A stretch of DNA of 64,000 nucleotides from Leptotrichia sp. oral taxon 847 (GCF_001553645.1 NZ_CP014231.1:186001-250000); one strand, 5' to 3'. Positions 15,501-23,967 are shown, counted from the stretch's first letter. Notes: generated by a model from the letters alone, not told the origin. Numbers and translations: made by a program.

Positions 15501-18348
15501 TTTCTTGTGCAATTGCAGTTTGACCTGCTTGTGTTCCTGTTATGGTATTGCTGTTATTGTTGTCAATTGATGAATTTGAAATTTCCAATTGATTGTATGC
15601 ATCATTAGGGTCATCCAAGTTAATTGACTGATTTAATTTTAGTTTACTCAAGTAAAGCATAAATGTCTTATAGTCAGTTCCGTTTATAGTTGCTCCCAGA
15701 GCGCCAGCTAGACCACTACCTGCTGTATCCGACAAGTTCATTGATACATCAGAAGCGATGAATAATCTTGAACCACTTGCCATATTAAGTGTTAATTTAT
15801 TTATAGTACCACCAAATGTATTATTTGCCCAAGTTGTTATGTCTGAAGCTGTAAATGGAGAATATCCACTACCTTTATAATAGAACGCAGTACCTCTTGT
15901 ATTGGCATCAGTACCTCCTGCTATGTTTGCAGTTGTTGGTCCAGTAAAGTTAATGTGACCTGTGTTATCTGCATAGAATGCTAATGATTTTTGTCCTGTA
16001 TCTATTGCAGTACCGTTTAATTTTACTGTACCGTCTGCTGCAAGTACATTAAATGCTCCTCCCGTAGTTTTTATGGTACCACCTGTGATGTCAACAGTTC
16101 CTCCTTTATATCCATATGCACCAGCTGAAGCACCACCATCAACATTTATAGTTCCTCCACCTGTATGAGTAATAGTACCTCCATCCATTGCTGCAAGCCC
16201 AGTTGAACCATCTGTTGCACTTGAGGCAGTTCCTGTTACATCTACTTGTCCACTATTTGTAATTGTTGTAGACTTATTAGCCACTATCGCTTTAACAGAA
16301 GCTCCTGTTGCTGATATTTTTCCTGTATTTGTAACCGCTCCTGCACTGTTAGCAAAAATACCTGTTGACTTATCAGATGTTATTGTAATATCTGCTGCAG
16401 TTGTCATTGGCGCACCTGTGTATATTCCTATATTTTCACTACCAGATGTTATATTAATAGCATGCTCTGTTCCTGAACCTAGATTAACTTTTCCTTGTTT
16501 CACTAGAACACCTGTATTTTTACTTCCTGTCACATTTATCTTGTATTCATTCAATGTAAATGTGTTTGGTGAAGCACTTTCAAAATATACACCTGTATTT
16601 TTATCTCCTGTTAAATCTAGTCTTATTACAGATGCTCTTGTTGAACCTGGCAATGTCGTTACTATATTATCTGATGTACTGTGACTAAAAGGAGCTCCTC
16701 CATCAAGATCCATCCAACCTTTAAATACAACTCCAGCTGAACTTGTTCCTGAAAGAGTTATCGGCTTATTCAGTAATATTTCTGCCGCATCATAAGAATG
16801 TTTATTGTCAACTATGATTCCATATTGAGTGTCTCCTGTTAAGTTAATGTTACCGTCATTTATATATGACCAACCACTATTTGCAGCAGCAACAGGAGAT
16901 TGAATTACCGCAAGGACATCATTTGTACCACCTATATTAATAGTTCCTCCTGTTTCATTATGAAAATAATGCTGTCTGTCCATTGTTCCACCCTCATCAA
17001 GAGCGATCCAACCTATATTTTTACTTCCTGCTGTTGTTATTGTTCCTTTATTTACAAATCCGATATTTCCATGTGTCGGAGCATTTCCATGATACTGTGA
17101 AGTCCATAAAACTAAGTGATCACCATTCAAACTAATATTTTTATTATTTACCCATGTCGAATCTCCATTATAATTATGACCATCTGTATGGAATAACCAT
17201 CTTTGATAATTTGGATCCCCTGTACCTGTATATTCAATATCAGAATTTACATTTATTGTATGTCCACCAACCAACTTGAGTACTGAAATATAATCAGCAT
17301 TTGTAGCAGTAACATCTAATAAACCGGCACCCACATTACCTTGATTATGATTTAAAGCAGGATTAGTAGGATGAGAATATCTTCCTGTAAACGTAATACC
17401 TTTAGCTGTATAATCAAATTCACTTCCGTGAGCTTTTACTGTTAATTTACCACCATCCATATCTTGTTGTGCAATAGCTCCTACTATCCTAGTCGCACCT
17501 AAAGCGGCAGAACCTACTGAACCACCAGTCCAACCTTTATCCCATTTTACATATGTTGCTCCATTTGCAATCCAAGCATCATCATCATTACCTGTTGATG
17601 GAGCCTGTGGTGCTGGAGGTTCTACATTAGGTATATCTGGTGTATTAATTACAGGCACCGCTGGTTTAAAATTAATAGCCTGTGGCAAGTTAGGTTGTGT
17701 AGCCGTAGGCGCTGTTACTGTTGGTGCTGTAAATACTCTTGGGTTAATTCCCGCATTTACTTCAAAAGCTACAATTGGTTCACGCGCTGGTAGTGTACTT
17801 GCTATACCGTATCCTGATAATCCTTGTCTGTTGTTTGATGATGCTGAACGTGGATTTCTGTCCTTTGATAGCAATGAATAATTTTTGCTGTTAGGTGCAA
17901 TGTATCTTTCATATGGATCTGCACTTCTGTCAAATACTCCTTCATATGGGTATTTTTCTTTCTTATCTCCTCTACCTTTGTAAACTCCATTCCAGTTGTT
18001 GTTGATGTAATTTATTCCGTACTGCCAAGAACTCCAAGGTGATTTAACTACGTGATCTCCCTGTTCCATTAATTGAATTAATTCAAGATTTGTTGTTCTT
18101 AACAATTTGTTGTTTTCTTCTCTTGCTCTTCTAAAATCTTTTTTTATCTGTACTATTGATGTATTTATTGCTTGTTCCTGTGCCTTTATTTCATCTTGTG
18201 CTGAATAAAGATTAAATGATATACCTGTAAAACTTATCATTCCTGTCAACAGAAAAGTGATAAGTGCTGAATCAGTATATTTGAAATCTTTAACTCTTTT
18301 TGCAAAAGACTTCAGTTCTTTTTTTAGAACTTTTAAATTATTAGTCAT
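12535..18348 (-). CDS. Autotransporter adhesin 1 (type Va, modular passenger)
   Basis: A 1937-residue outer-membrane autotransporter. Residues 1-26 are strongly basic, 27-48 hydrophobic (unusually long signal region), 51-95 coiled-coil, and 97-114 the conserved block GDHVVKSPWSSWQYGINY of the fusobacterial autotransporter-associated N-terminal domain. A proline-rich linker (about 200-250) leads to a long beta-helix passenger of roughly 20-residue repeats such as NTGTITMGNKSTGMYSEG. The last ~270 residues form the beta-barrel, ending GLGFRLIY. The N-terminal ~225 residues and last ~968 residues nearly match autotransporter 2; the middle differs. Ribosome-binding site AGAGG. Promoter spacer is a poly-A tract. 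Probable role: adhesion or aggregation. Confidence 0.9.
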   Translation of the reverse strand: MTNNLKVLKKELKSFAKRVKDFKYTDSALITFLLTGMISFTGISFNLYSAQDEIKAQEQAINTSIVQIKKDFRRAREENNKLLRTTNLELIQLMEQGDHVVKSPWSSWQYGINYINNNWNGVYKGRGDKKEKYPYEGVFDRSADPYERYIAPNSKNYSLLSKDRNPRSASSNNRQGLSGYGIASTLPAREPIVAFEVNAGINPRVFTAPTVTAPTATQPNLPQAINFKPAVPVINTPDIPNVEPPAPQAPSTGNDDDAWIANGATYVKWDKGWTGGSVGSAALGATRIVGAIAQQDMDGGKLTVKAHGSEFDYTAKGITFTGRYSHPTNPALNHNQGNVGAGLLDVTATNADYISVLKLVGGHTINVNSDIEYTGTGDPNYQRWLFHTDGHNYNGDSTWVNNKNISLNGDHLVLWTSQYHGNAPTHGNIGFVNKGTITTAGSKNIGWIALDEGGTMDRQHYFHNETGGTINIGGTNDVLAVIQSPVAAANSGWSYINDGNINLTGDTQYGIIVDNKHSYDAAEILLNKPITLSGTSSAGVVFKGWMDLDGGAPFSHSTSDNIVTTLPGSTRASVIRLDLTGDKNTGVYFESASPNTFTLNEYKINVTGSKNTGVLVKQGKVNLGSGTEHAINITSGSENIGIYTGAPMTTAADITITSDKSTGIFANSAGAVTNTGKISATGASVKAIVANKSTTITNSGQVDVTGTASSATDGSTGLAAMDGGTITHTGGGTINVDGGASAGAYGYKGGTVDITGGTIKTTGGAFNVLAADGTVKLNGTAIDTGQKSLAFYADNTGHINFTGPTTANIAGGTDANTRGTAFYYKGSGYSPFTASDITTWANNTFGGTINKLTLNMASGSRLFIASDVSMNLSDTAGSGLAGALGATINGTDYKTFMLYLSKLKLNQSINLDDPNDAYNQLEISNSSIDNNNSNTITGTQAGQTAIAQENLTGNRAAVTLNNDGAINLSGANSTGMYAKYGIINNNATGTITLGDTSTGLYGVGDSILTNTGTITMGNKSTGMYSEGSTTQGVTNAGTITSSGTSSVGVLFKPDASLAAGAVLGNTGNITLGDSSVGLYGENTATNYTTSNSGNITVGNNGIGMFGYAADVTGGTVKVGDKGVGVYSQGGNVNLTGGTIATGASESVGVYTVGSGQTVTNSGTTFNLGDTSVAIANAGNGNTINSTVSNVGLGTNNIYVYSNDAAGTVNNSTNLSAAGGGNYGIYSAGTVTNSGNMDFGNGVGNVGIYSIGGGTATNTGTITVGASNAATNAFGIGMAAGYQNSDTGHVINNGTINVNGDYSIGMYASGAGSTATNNSNIVLNGNNTTGIYADNGATAINTGSISTGSGSYTNVVGVYLGKGATLNNTGSITIDGSNAVGVYLKGGTVANYGNITVNGSSNPSDTVYTFTTPPTGKGVGGTVIDAPAGAQTATVTINGVKQNPVVINTFAKNPIEVSASSVGLYVNTSGKDYTNSINGLGNLTQEADLIIGTEATEMTNSKSILIKDPKILDPYNNAIRTSGVSNWNIYSGGLNWIATPTLNPADGTMTSIYMAKIPYTAWAGKEDTPVDSTDTYNFLDGLEQRYGVEELGTRERQLFQKLNGIGNNEEILFYQATDEMMGHQYGNVQQRINETGSLLDKEFTYLHDQWRNPSKQNNKIKVFGMRNEYNSDTAGIIDYTSNAYGVAYVHEDETVKLGNSQGWYAGAVNNRFKFKDIGKSRENQTMVRAGLFKTMSPANDHNGSLRWTIAGDVFAGRNEMKRRFLVVDDIFNAKADYTSYGAAFKTDLGYDVRLSERTHLRPYGALKMEYGRFSNIKEDRGEVRLEVDGNDYFSVKPEVGVEFKYVQPMAVRTNLTLGLTAAYTDELGKVNNVKNQARVRYTDADWFGIRSEKEDRRGSGKFDLNLGVDNTRFGVTANLGYDTKGENVRGGLGFRLIY

Positions 18349-18397
18349 AAACTTTAACCTCTTTTCTTTATTATTAAAAAAACTAAGAAAGACGGAA

Positions 18398-18416
18398 AAA
18401 CTATCAAGAATAGTTT
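18398..18416 (-). other. Conserved hairpin in the autotransporter 5' leader
   Basis: In the roughly 129-nt leader, the minus strand carries the stem AAACTAT / ATAGTTT with a five-base loop, ending in five T, next to three tandem GAGT units (plus strand 18417-18428). Both are unchanged in the leaders of autotransporters 2 and 3. It could be a weak attenuator or an RNA-stability element; no function is shown. Confidence 0.5.
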
Positions 18417-18483
18417 GAGTGAGTGAGTCTAATAGAAGTCCCGCATTTCAAAAGTTTTTATTTCTACTTTTCAAAGCGTTAAC

Positions 18484-18513
18484 ATTATAACAAAAAAAAA
18501 AAAAAAATGGCAA
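18484..18513 (-). promoter_or_regulatory. Autotransporter 1 promoter with poly-A/T spacer (18 bp)
   Basis: Minus strand -35 TTGCCA (18508-18513) and perfect -10 TATAAT (18484-18489). The 18-bp spacer is 16 consecutive T plus GT. The same promoter before autotransporters 2 and 3 has 13 and 14 T. A homopolymer of this length is prone to slippage and would tune promoter strength through spacer length. The remaining stretch up to 18679 is AT-rich DNA shared by all three genes, with no ORF. Confidence 0.85.
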
Positions 18514-18679
18514 GTTTTTTTTAAAGAAATCACAAAAAATTTAAAAGGGAAATAGAATTTTTTTATTTATTAGCAAAGAAAAAAACAAACGCAAGACCAA
18601 TATTAAAGAGGGGAAAGTAAAAGAGTTTTTTATTTATTTCAGTTGAAAAAATTTTTTTTATTTACTCAATATTTTTAAA

Positions 18680-19010
18680 GCAGGGGTATCATTGCCATAC
18701 CCCTGCACCCCGGCTAGTCTTCGTCATTTTTATGTACTGCCAAAAAACTCGCTTACGGCGGGGCAGTTTTGTCAGCACATAAAAATGCTCCGACGGTTTA
18801 AATTTTACTATTATACAAAAGGTGTCGTGATTTTTTTGGAGTAAAGACGACTGTTTGAGCACGTTTAGTGCGAGTTTCGGCTTTGCTTCAAAAAAATGCT
18901 TAGACGAGCGTGGGGATTATAAGGGGAAATGGCGGTCCTTTCCCCTTATGTAAAAAATAAAAAAATAATATTAAACAAAATAACATTTTGTAATCAAGAA
19001 TGAATTAAAA
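18680..19010. repeat. MITE-like structured repeat, copy A
   Basis: A non-coding element upstream of autotransporter 1. Left-end hairpin GCAGGGGTAT / ATACCCCTGC, then arm 1 (ATTTTTATG ... CATAAAAAT), arm 2 (TTTTTTTGGAGTAAAG ... CTTTGCTTCAAAAAAA), right-end hairpin AAGGGGAAA / TTTCCCCTT, and the right terminal repeat TAACATTTTGTAATCAAG. The left terminal repeat is missing beyond the hairpin. No open reading frame of note runs through it. Confidence 0.85.
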
Positions 19011-19040
19011 TCTACCTTTAAAATTTTACTAGCTTTTCCG

Positions 19041-19090
19041 CATAAATAAAGTGAAATATCTAAAAATATGGCGATGATGCCCCTGCTTTA
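19041..19090 (-). repeat. Second dispersed repeat (about 48 bp), inverted copy
   Basis: Read on the minus strand this is AAGCAGGGGCATCATCGCC, then ATATTTTTAGATATTTCACT and TTATTTATG. It matches the tandem units at 39841-39934 and 54913-55012. It lies just upstream of the ABC transporter promoter. Confidence 0.6.
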
Positions 19091-19119
19091 AAACTTGTAA
19101 TAAAAAAATAAGATTATTA

Positions 19120-19148
19120 TTGCTTTAACCAAAAAAAAATGGTATCAT
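19120..19148 (+). promoter_or_regulatory. Promoter of the ABC transporter operon
   Basis: -35 TTGCTT (19120-19125) and -10 TATCAT (19143-19148), spacer 17 bp including a nine-A tract, 47 bp upstream of the first start codon. I see no T-box or known riboswitch in the short leader. Confidence 0.6.
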
Positions 19149-19194
19149 TTTAATGATGAAAAAAATGTAGGATAGTAGGAAGTGAGGAATTTTT

Positions 19195-20163
19195 ATGAAA
19201 AAATTGTTAATTCTGTTTACCATTTTGACGTTTATGGTTATCGGATGTGGTAATTCATCGGAAAGTGGGAAAAAAACAGACAAAGAATCAAGTAATTCTA
19301 AAAGATTTAAGATAGGAATTACACAAATTGCGTCGCACCCAGCGCTGGACAACGCCAGAAAAGGATTTAAGGATGCTTTTAAAGAAGCTGGAATTGATGC
19401 AGACTTTGATGAAAAAAATGCAAATGGGGAAACTGCAAATGCAAATCTTATTGCAAATAACTTTGCCAGTTCAAAAGTCGACCTAATTTATGCAATAGCA
19501 ACAAGTACAGCACAAACCGCAGTACAATCGACGAATTCCATACCAATTGTGTTTGCAGCAATCACAGATCCCAAATCAGCTGGGATTTTGAGACAAAATG
19601 TAACGGGTGTAAGTGACAGAATGGATGTAACAGAACAAATGAAATTACTAAAAAGATTGGACAACAAAATAAAATCGGTAGGTGTCATTTACAATTCATC
19701 TGAACCAAATTCAAAGGTTCAAGTGGAAGATTTAAAAAAAGCGGCGGCAACACTAGGACTTACAGTTGTTGAAAAAAGTGTAACTCAGGCAAATGAGATT
19801 CCACAAACAGTTGATAATCTGATAAGGGAAGCCGATGCAATCTATTTGCCAACAGATAATTTAGTTGCTTCAGTCGCAAATTTAATTACGGAAAAAGCTA
19901 CAAATGCTAAAAAAATAGTATTTGGAGCGGAAGCTGCCCACGTGGAAAAAGGAGCTTTAATCACTCAGGGAGTAAGTTATTACGAAATTGGAAAAGAAGC
20001 TGGAAAAATGGCAATTGAAATTTTGAAAAATGGTAAAAAACCTAATGAAATTCAATTTAAACAAATGCCATTAAGTGAAATCGTAATTAACGAAAAAACA
20101 CTTTCAGCACTAAATATTAATTTGCCACAAGACATTAAAAATAGCGCAAAAATGGTAAAATAA
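19195..20163 (+). CDS. ABC transporter substrate-binding lipoprotein (TrpX-like family)
   Basis: A 322-residue lipoprotein. Signal peptide MKKLLILFTILTFMVIGC with lipobox VIGC (Cys18), a short serine/lysine linker, then a periplasmic-binding fold opening KIGITQIASHPALDNARKGF. Other family signatures are FDEKNANGE, IATSTAQTAVQ, ITDPKSAGI and YLPTDNLVAS. This is the ABC_sub_bind family, whose members near similar permeases bind tryptophan or other amino acids in streptococci; the ligand here is unknown. First gene of a four-gene operon; ribosome-binding site AGTGAGGA. The next gene is a paralogue. Confidence 0.88.
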   Translation: MKKLLILFTILTFMVIGCGNSSESGKKTDKESSNSKRFKIGITQIASHPALDNARKGFKDAFKEAGIDADFDEKNANGETANANLIANNFASSKVDLIYAIATSTAQTAVQSTNSIPIVFAAITDPKSAGILRQNVTGVSDRMDVTEQMKLLKRLDNKIKSVGVIYNSSEPNSKVQVEDLKKAAATLGLTVVEKSVTQANEIPQTVDNLIREADAIYLPTDNLVASVANLITEKATNAKKIVFGAEAAHVEKGALITQGVSYYEIGKEAGKMAIEILKNGKKPNEIQFKQMPLSEIVINEKTLSALNINLPQDIKNSAKMVK

Positions 20164-20242
20164 AAATAATGAAGTTTTAATTTAAATAAATTTAAATAAA
20201 GAGAAAAAGAAAATTTCAAAAAAAGAAAGGTAAAATAAAAAC

Positions 20243-21214
20243 ATGAAAAAAATATTATTAGTACTTATAAGTTTAATTTTTGCACTTTCGTGTGGAAGTA
20301 AAAATGACACTGTCAATGGAAAAACTCAAAATAGTTCACAACAAAAAGTTAAATTCAAAATTGGAGTAACTCAATTTATGACTCATCCATCGCTTGACTT
20401 AGTAAAAAAAGGATTTGAGGATGCAATAAAAGAAGCTGGACTAAATGTTGACTTTGACGAAAAAAATGCAAATGGGGAAGTTTCAACTGCAACGTTAATT
20501 GCAAACAATTACAAAGCTGATAAAAAAGACTTGGTATTCGGAATTGCAACTCCGTCAGCACAGCAACTCGCAAACAACATAACTGATATACCGGTACTAT
20601 TTTCTGCCGTAACAGACCCCGCTTCTGCCAAAATTCTAAATTCAAATGTAACAGGGACAAGCGACAAAGTTGACAACGTTTCACAGCAATTGGACTTACT
20701 TTTAAAATTAAATCCAAATGTAAAAAAAATAGGAATTTTATACAATCCATCTGAACAAAATTCACTTGTTCAAATCGCTGAAATTCAAAAAAGAGCAAAA
20801 GAAAAAAAATTAGAAGTTGTGCTACAAGGTATTACAAATTTTGGAGAATTGGCTCAAGCTACAAAAAATTTACTTACACAAGTTGACGCTCTTTATTTGC
20901 CAACAGATAACTTGGTAGTTTCAGGAATGCAGCTTATCACATCAGAAGCGATAAATGCTAAAAAGATAGTCGTTGTTTCTGAAAACTCATCAGTTGAAAT
21001 AGGAGCTCTATTTACAATGGGAATTGACTACTATGAATTAGGTAAGAGAACTGGTCAAATGGCAGTTGACATTTTAAACGGAAAACCTGTTTCGCAAGTT
21101 CCTTTTGAAACTTCAAAGCAATTAAAGCTTTATGTCAATAAAAAAACTGCAAAAGCACTTGGAATCGATATAAATAATCCGCTATTTAAAGGTGCCGAAA
21201 TTGTAGGTAAATAA
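20243..21214 (+). CDS. Second ABC transporter substrate-binding lipoprotein, paralogue
   Basis: A 323-residue paralogue of the preceding gene with the same landmarks: signal peptide and lipobox ALSC (Cys17), KIGVTQFMTHPSLDLVKKGF, FDEKNANGE, TDPASAKI and LYLPTDNLVVSG. The two are clearly homologous but differ at many positions, so the duplication is old. Seventy-nine bp separate them. Both probably deliver substrate to the single permease/ATPase that follows, possibly with different ligands or affinities. Confidence 0.88.
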   Translation: MKKILLVLISLIFALSCGSKNDTVNGKTQNSSQQKVKFKIGVTQFMTHPSLDLVKKGFEDAIKEAGLNVDFDEKNANGEVSTATLIANNYKADKKDLVFGIATPSAQQLANNITDIPVLFSAVTDPASAKILNSNVTGTSDKVDNVSQQLDLLLKLNPNVKKIGILYNPSEQNSLVQIAEIQKRAKEKKLEVVLQGITNFGELAQATKNLLTQVDALYLPTDNLVVSGMQLITSEAINAKKIVVVSENSSVEIGALFTMGIDYYELGKRTGQMAVDILNGKPVSQVPFETSKQLKLYVNKKTAKALGIDINNPLFKGAEIVGK

Positions 21215-21251
21215 AACAAAAAAACTAATACAAAAAGAAAGAGAGTAAAAA

Positions 21252-22388
21252 ATGAATGAGTTGGTAATTTTCTTACAAAGCTTGCCTGAAGCTTTTAAGA
21301 TAGGATTTATATATTCAATAATGGTCATGGGAGTCTATTTGACTTATAAAATACTGGATTTTCCAGATATGTCGGTGGACGGAACTTTTCCACTTGGAGG
21401 ATTTATCTTTGCGGCGTTTTCCCTTTCCACAACAGGATTTTTTGGGATAACAAGTCCTGTTATGGGACTAATTTTAGCCGTTATTGGTGGAATGATAGCT
21501 GGACTTATAACAGGAGCACTGCACGTCTATTTAAAAATCAATGGACTTCTTGCGGGAATTCTTGTAATGACTGGACTTTACAGCATAAATTCCCGAATTG
21601 TCGGAATGCCAAATGTGTTTATTTCACCAGAAAGAAGTATTTACGAAATAGTGTCATTTGAAAAAAACTTTATTCCATTTGTAATCATATTAATATTTTT
21701 ACTAATTTTAAAAGGATTTTATGACTACAAGATAAAAGCCAATAAATATATGTTTGTGAGCATGGGAGTTTACATAGTTTCAACAATTGCACTAATTGTC
21801 TATGTTGCACTTACAAAAGATGTAAAACTTATGTTAACTATCATAATCGCCTTTGTCATAAAGATGACAATTGACTACATTTTGACTTCAAAATTTGGAT
21901 TTGCGTTAAGAGCGCTGGGAAATAATGAACAGCTCGTAATCAGTTTGGGAGTCAATCAGAAAAGATTAAAAATATTTGGACTTATGATTTCAAACGGAGT
22001 TGTCGCACTATCTGGAGCACTTTTTGCCCAAAACTTAAAGGTTGCGGATTTACAATCTGGAGTTGGGACAATCGTAATCGGTCTTGCCGCAATAATTTTA
22101 GGACTTGGAGTATTAAAAAAATCGCAACTCATAAATGAAATTTCAATCGTTACGATAGGTTCACTTATGTACTACTTCATAATAAATTTGGCACTTATGT
22201 CAAATACCTGGACAAAATCACTATTTCAAGCGATTAAATTGCCAGATAACTTAATTCAGATTTTGGAAATCAAGCCAACTGATGTAAAAATTATTACAGC
22301 AATAATTTTAACGATAATTTTGTGGAATGAATTTGTGAAAAAATCCAAAAAAGGTAAGAAAAAATTGAAAAAAGAAAGTGGAAGATAA
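21252..22388 (+). CDS. ABC transporter permease (BPD_transp_2 family)
   Basis: A 378-residue inner-membrane protein with about nine or ten hydrophobic segments. Typical sequences are FPDMSVDGTFPLGGF near residue 37, GLLAGILVMTGLYSINSRIVG near 92-112, and the conserved cytoplasmic segment GFALRALGNNEQLVISLGVN near 216-235 that contacts the ATPase. It ends in a lysine-rich tail. It lies 37 bp after the second binding protein and 3 bp before the ATPase gene. Confidence 0.9.
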   Translation: MNELVIFLQSLPEAFKIGFIYSIMVMGVYLTYKILDFPDMSVDGTFPLGGFIFAAFSLSTTGFFGITSPVMGLILAVIGGMIAGLITGALHVYLKINGLLAGILVMTGLYSINSRIVGMPNVFISPERSIYEIVSFEKNFIPFVIILIFLLILKGFYDYKIKANKYMFVSMGVYIVSTIALIVYVALTKDVKLMLTIIIAFVIKMTIDYILTSKFGFALRALGNNEQLVISLGVNQKRLKIFGLMISNGVVALSGALFAQNLKVADLQSGVGTIVIGLAAIILGLGVLKKSQLINEISIVTIGSLMYYFIINLALMSNTWTKSLFQAIKLPDNLIQILEIKPTDVKIITAIILTIILWNEFVKKSKKGKKKLKKESGR

Positions 22389-22391
22389 AAA

Positions 22392-23177
22392 ATGATAGAG
22401 ATAAAAAACTTACATAAAACATTTTTCTCAGAACTTGGAACGGAAAAAAAAGTTTTCAGAGGACTAGATTTTACAATAAACGACGGCGATTTTATAACAG
22501 TTATTGGAAGTAATGGTGCGGGAAAGTCAACTTTACTTAATGTTTTAAACGGACAAGTGATACCTGACGCAGGAGAAATTATTCTAAATGGACAAAACAT
22601 CACAACTGTAGAACAGCACAAAAGAGCCAGATGGATTTCTCAAGTTTATCAAAACCCGACAATGGGAACAGCACCTTCAATGACCGTTTTAGAAAATTTG
22701 TCAATGGCGAAAAATAAAGGTAAAAGATTTAATTTTACATTCGGACTGGACACAAAAAACATTGATTTTTACAAAGCACAATTAGCTGACATCGGTTTAG
22801 GTCTTGAAAAGCAGCTACATACTCAAGTAGGACTTCTATCTGGTGGGCAAAGACAGTGTCTATCACTTATAATGGCAACTCTAAACCGTCCAGACATACT
22901 TTTACTAGATGAACATACAGCAGCGCTTGACCCCGAGACTTCCAATAAAATTTTGGAAAAGACAAAGGAGATTATCGAAAAAAACGACATCACAAGCCTT
23001 ATGATAACTCACAATATGCAAGACGCCATAACCTATGGAAATAGACTGATTATGCTTCACGCAGGAGAAGTTATTTTCGATATAAAAGGCGCTGAAAAAC
23101 AAAAGTTGACTGTTGAAAAATTATTGGAAATGTTTAAGACAAAAGACGCAAAATTGTCGGATAAGGACGTGTTTTAA
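22392..23177 (+). CDS. ABC transporter ATP-binding protein
   Basis: A 261-residue complete ATPase subunit. Walker A GSNGAGKST (about residues 38-46), Q-loop near VYQNP, ABC signature LSGGQRQ (about 150-156), Walker B ILLLDEH with catalytic Glu (about 171-177) and H-loop ITHNMQ. It energises import through the preceding permease. It is the last gene of the operon, followed by a clear terminator. Confidence 0.93.
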   Translation: MIEIKNLHKTFFSELGTEKKVFRGLDFTINDGDFITVIGSNGAGKSTLLNVLNGQVIPDAGEIILNGQNITTVEQHKRARWISQVYQNPTMGTAPSMTVLENLSMAKNKGKRFNFTFGLDTKNIDFYKAQLADIGLGLEKQLHTQVGLLSGGQRQCLSLIMATLNRPDILLLDEHTAALDPETSNKILEKTKEIIEKNDITSLMITHNMQDAITYGNRLIMLHAGEVIFDIKGAEKQKLTVEKLLEMFKTKDAKLSDKDVF

Positions 23178-23198
23178 AAAGATACTTTAAAAAAAACG

Positions 23199-23233
23199 AA
23201 AGTGGAAATAAAAAATAAGTTTCCACTTTTTTT
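23199..23233 (+). terminator. Terminator of the ABC transporter operon
   Basis: Hairpin AAAGTGGAAA / TTTCCACTTT followed by a T run, 22 bp after the ATPase stop codon. Confidence 0.85.
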
Positions 23234-23298
23234 ATAAAAAATTTTTAAATTAAAATTACAAATTTTTAATCTGTAAATTTCAAAATTTTAAATAAAGG

Positions 23299-23967
23299 TT
23301 ATTTTGTGATAAAATCTAGTAATTTGAACATAACTTCCTTATTTTCTTTTGGAATTGGAAAATCAATAATTTCTTTTGCAGTCTGTCCTTGAAGCGTATC
23401 ACAAATATAAGCAAAGTCATTTGTTACAATTTCTCTCACATCGTTTTCCTGCGGCTCAAAGTGAAATTGAAGCCCCAAAATATTGCCATTTAAAAGAAAT
23501 CCCTGATTTTTTACAAGTTCGCTTGAAAATAAAAGCGTTGCACCTTTTGGAATTTGAAACATATCTTCGTGCCAGTGAAGCGCTGTCAATTCCTTTGGAA
23601 TTCCAGGAATTATATCACTTTGCAAATATACTTTGTCCCATCCAACTTCTTTTACAGGCGATTTTGAAACCACATACCCCAATGCACGTGAAATTTGTTG
23701 TGCTCCAAAACAAGCTCCAAAAATAGGTTTATTTTGTTTCATAAGCTGTCGAATCAAAACTCTTTCCTGAAAAATCCACTCGTCTGTATCATTTGGACTC
23801 ATAGGCCCTCCCAAAACGACAAGAAAATCAGTTTCATCAGCTTTTGGTAAAACTCCGTTGTAAAAATATGGATGATAAGTATAAACTTCGTGTCCATTCC
23901 GCTGTGCCCAATCAGCAATTGAGCCCATATTTTCATTTGGCGTATGCTGTAAAACATTTATTCTCAT
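23299..23967 (-). CDS. Class I glutamine amidotransferase domain protein (GuaA-N-like)
   Basis: A 222-residue stand-alone class I amidotransferase. The triad is visible: Cys in IFGACFGAQQI (about residue 86), His and Glu in GLQFHFEPQ (about 172-174), with the oxyanion region VVLGGPMS near residue 50. Similar stand-alone proteins are annotated as GMP synthase-like amidotransferases; the acceptor is unknown and some hydrolyse gamma-glutamyl compounds. Ribosome-binding site AGGAGG. No synthetase partner is adjacent. Confidence 0.85.
   Translation of the reverse strand: MRINVLQHTPNENMGSIADWAQRNGHEVYTYHPYFYNGVLPKADETDFLVVLGGPMSPNDTDEWIFQERVLIRQLMKQNKPIFGACFGAQQISRALGYVVSKSPVKEVGWDKVYLQSDIIPGIPKELTALHWHEDMFQIPKGATLLFSSELVKNQGFLLNGNILGLQFHFEPQENDVREIVTNDFAYICDTLQGQTAKEIIDFPIPKENKEVMFKLLDFITK

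Noticed and set aside
17802-17990. Minus-strand ORF in another frame of the autotransporter 1 start region
   Set aside because: Same-strand shadow within a conserved coding region; the homologous frame at 46194 exists for the same reason and no start signal is present.
18417-18428. GAGT tandem repeats as phase-variable tract
   Set aside because: All three autotransporter leaders have the same three units and the repeat is outside the coding region and promoter spacer, so there is no sign of length variation.
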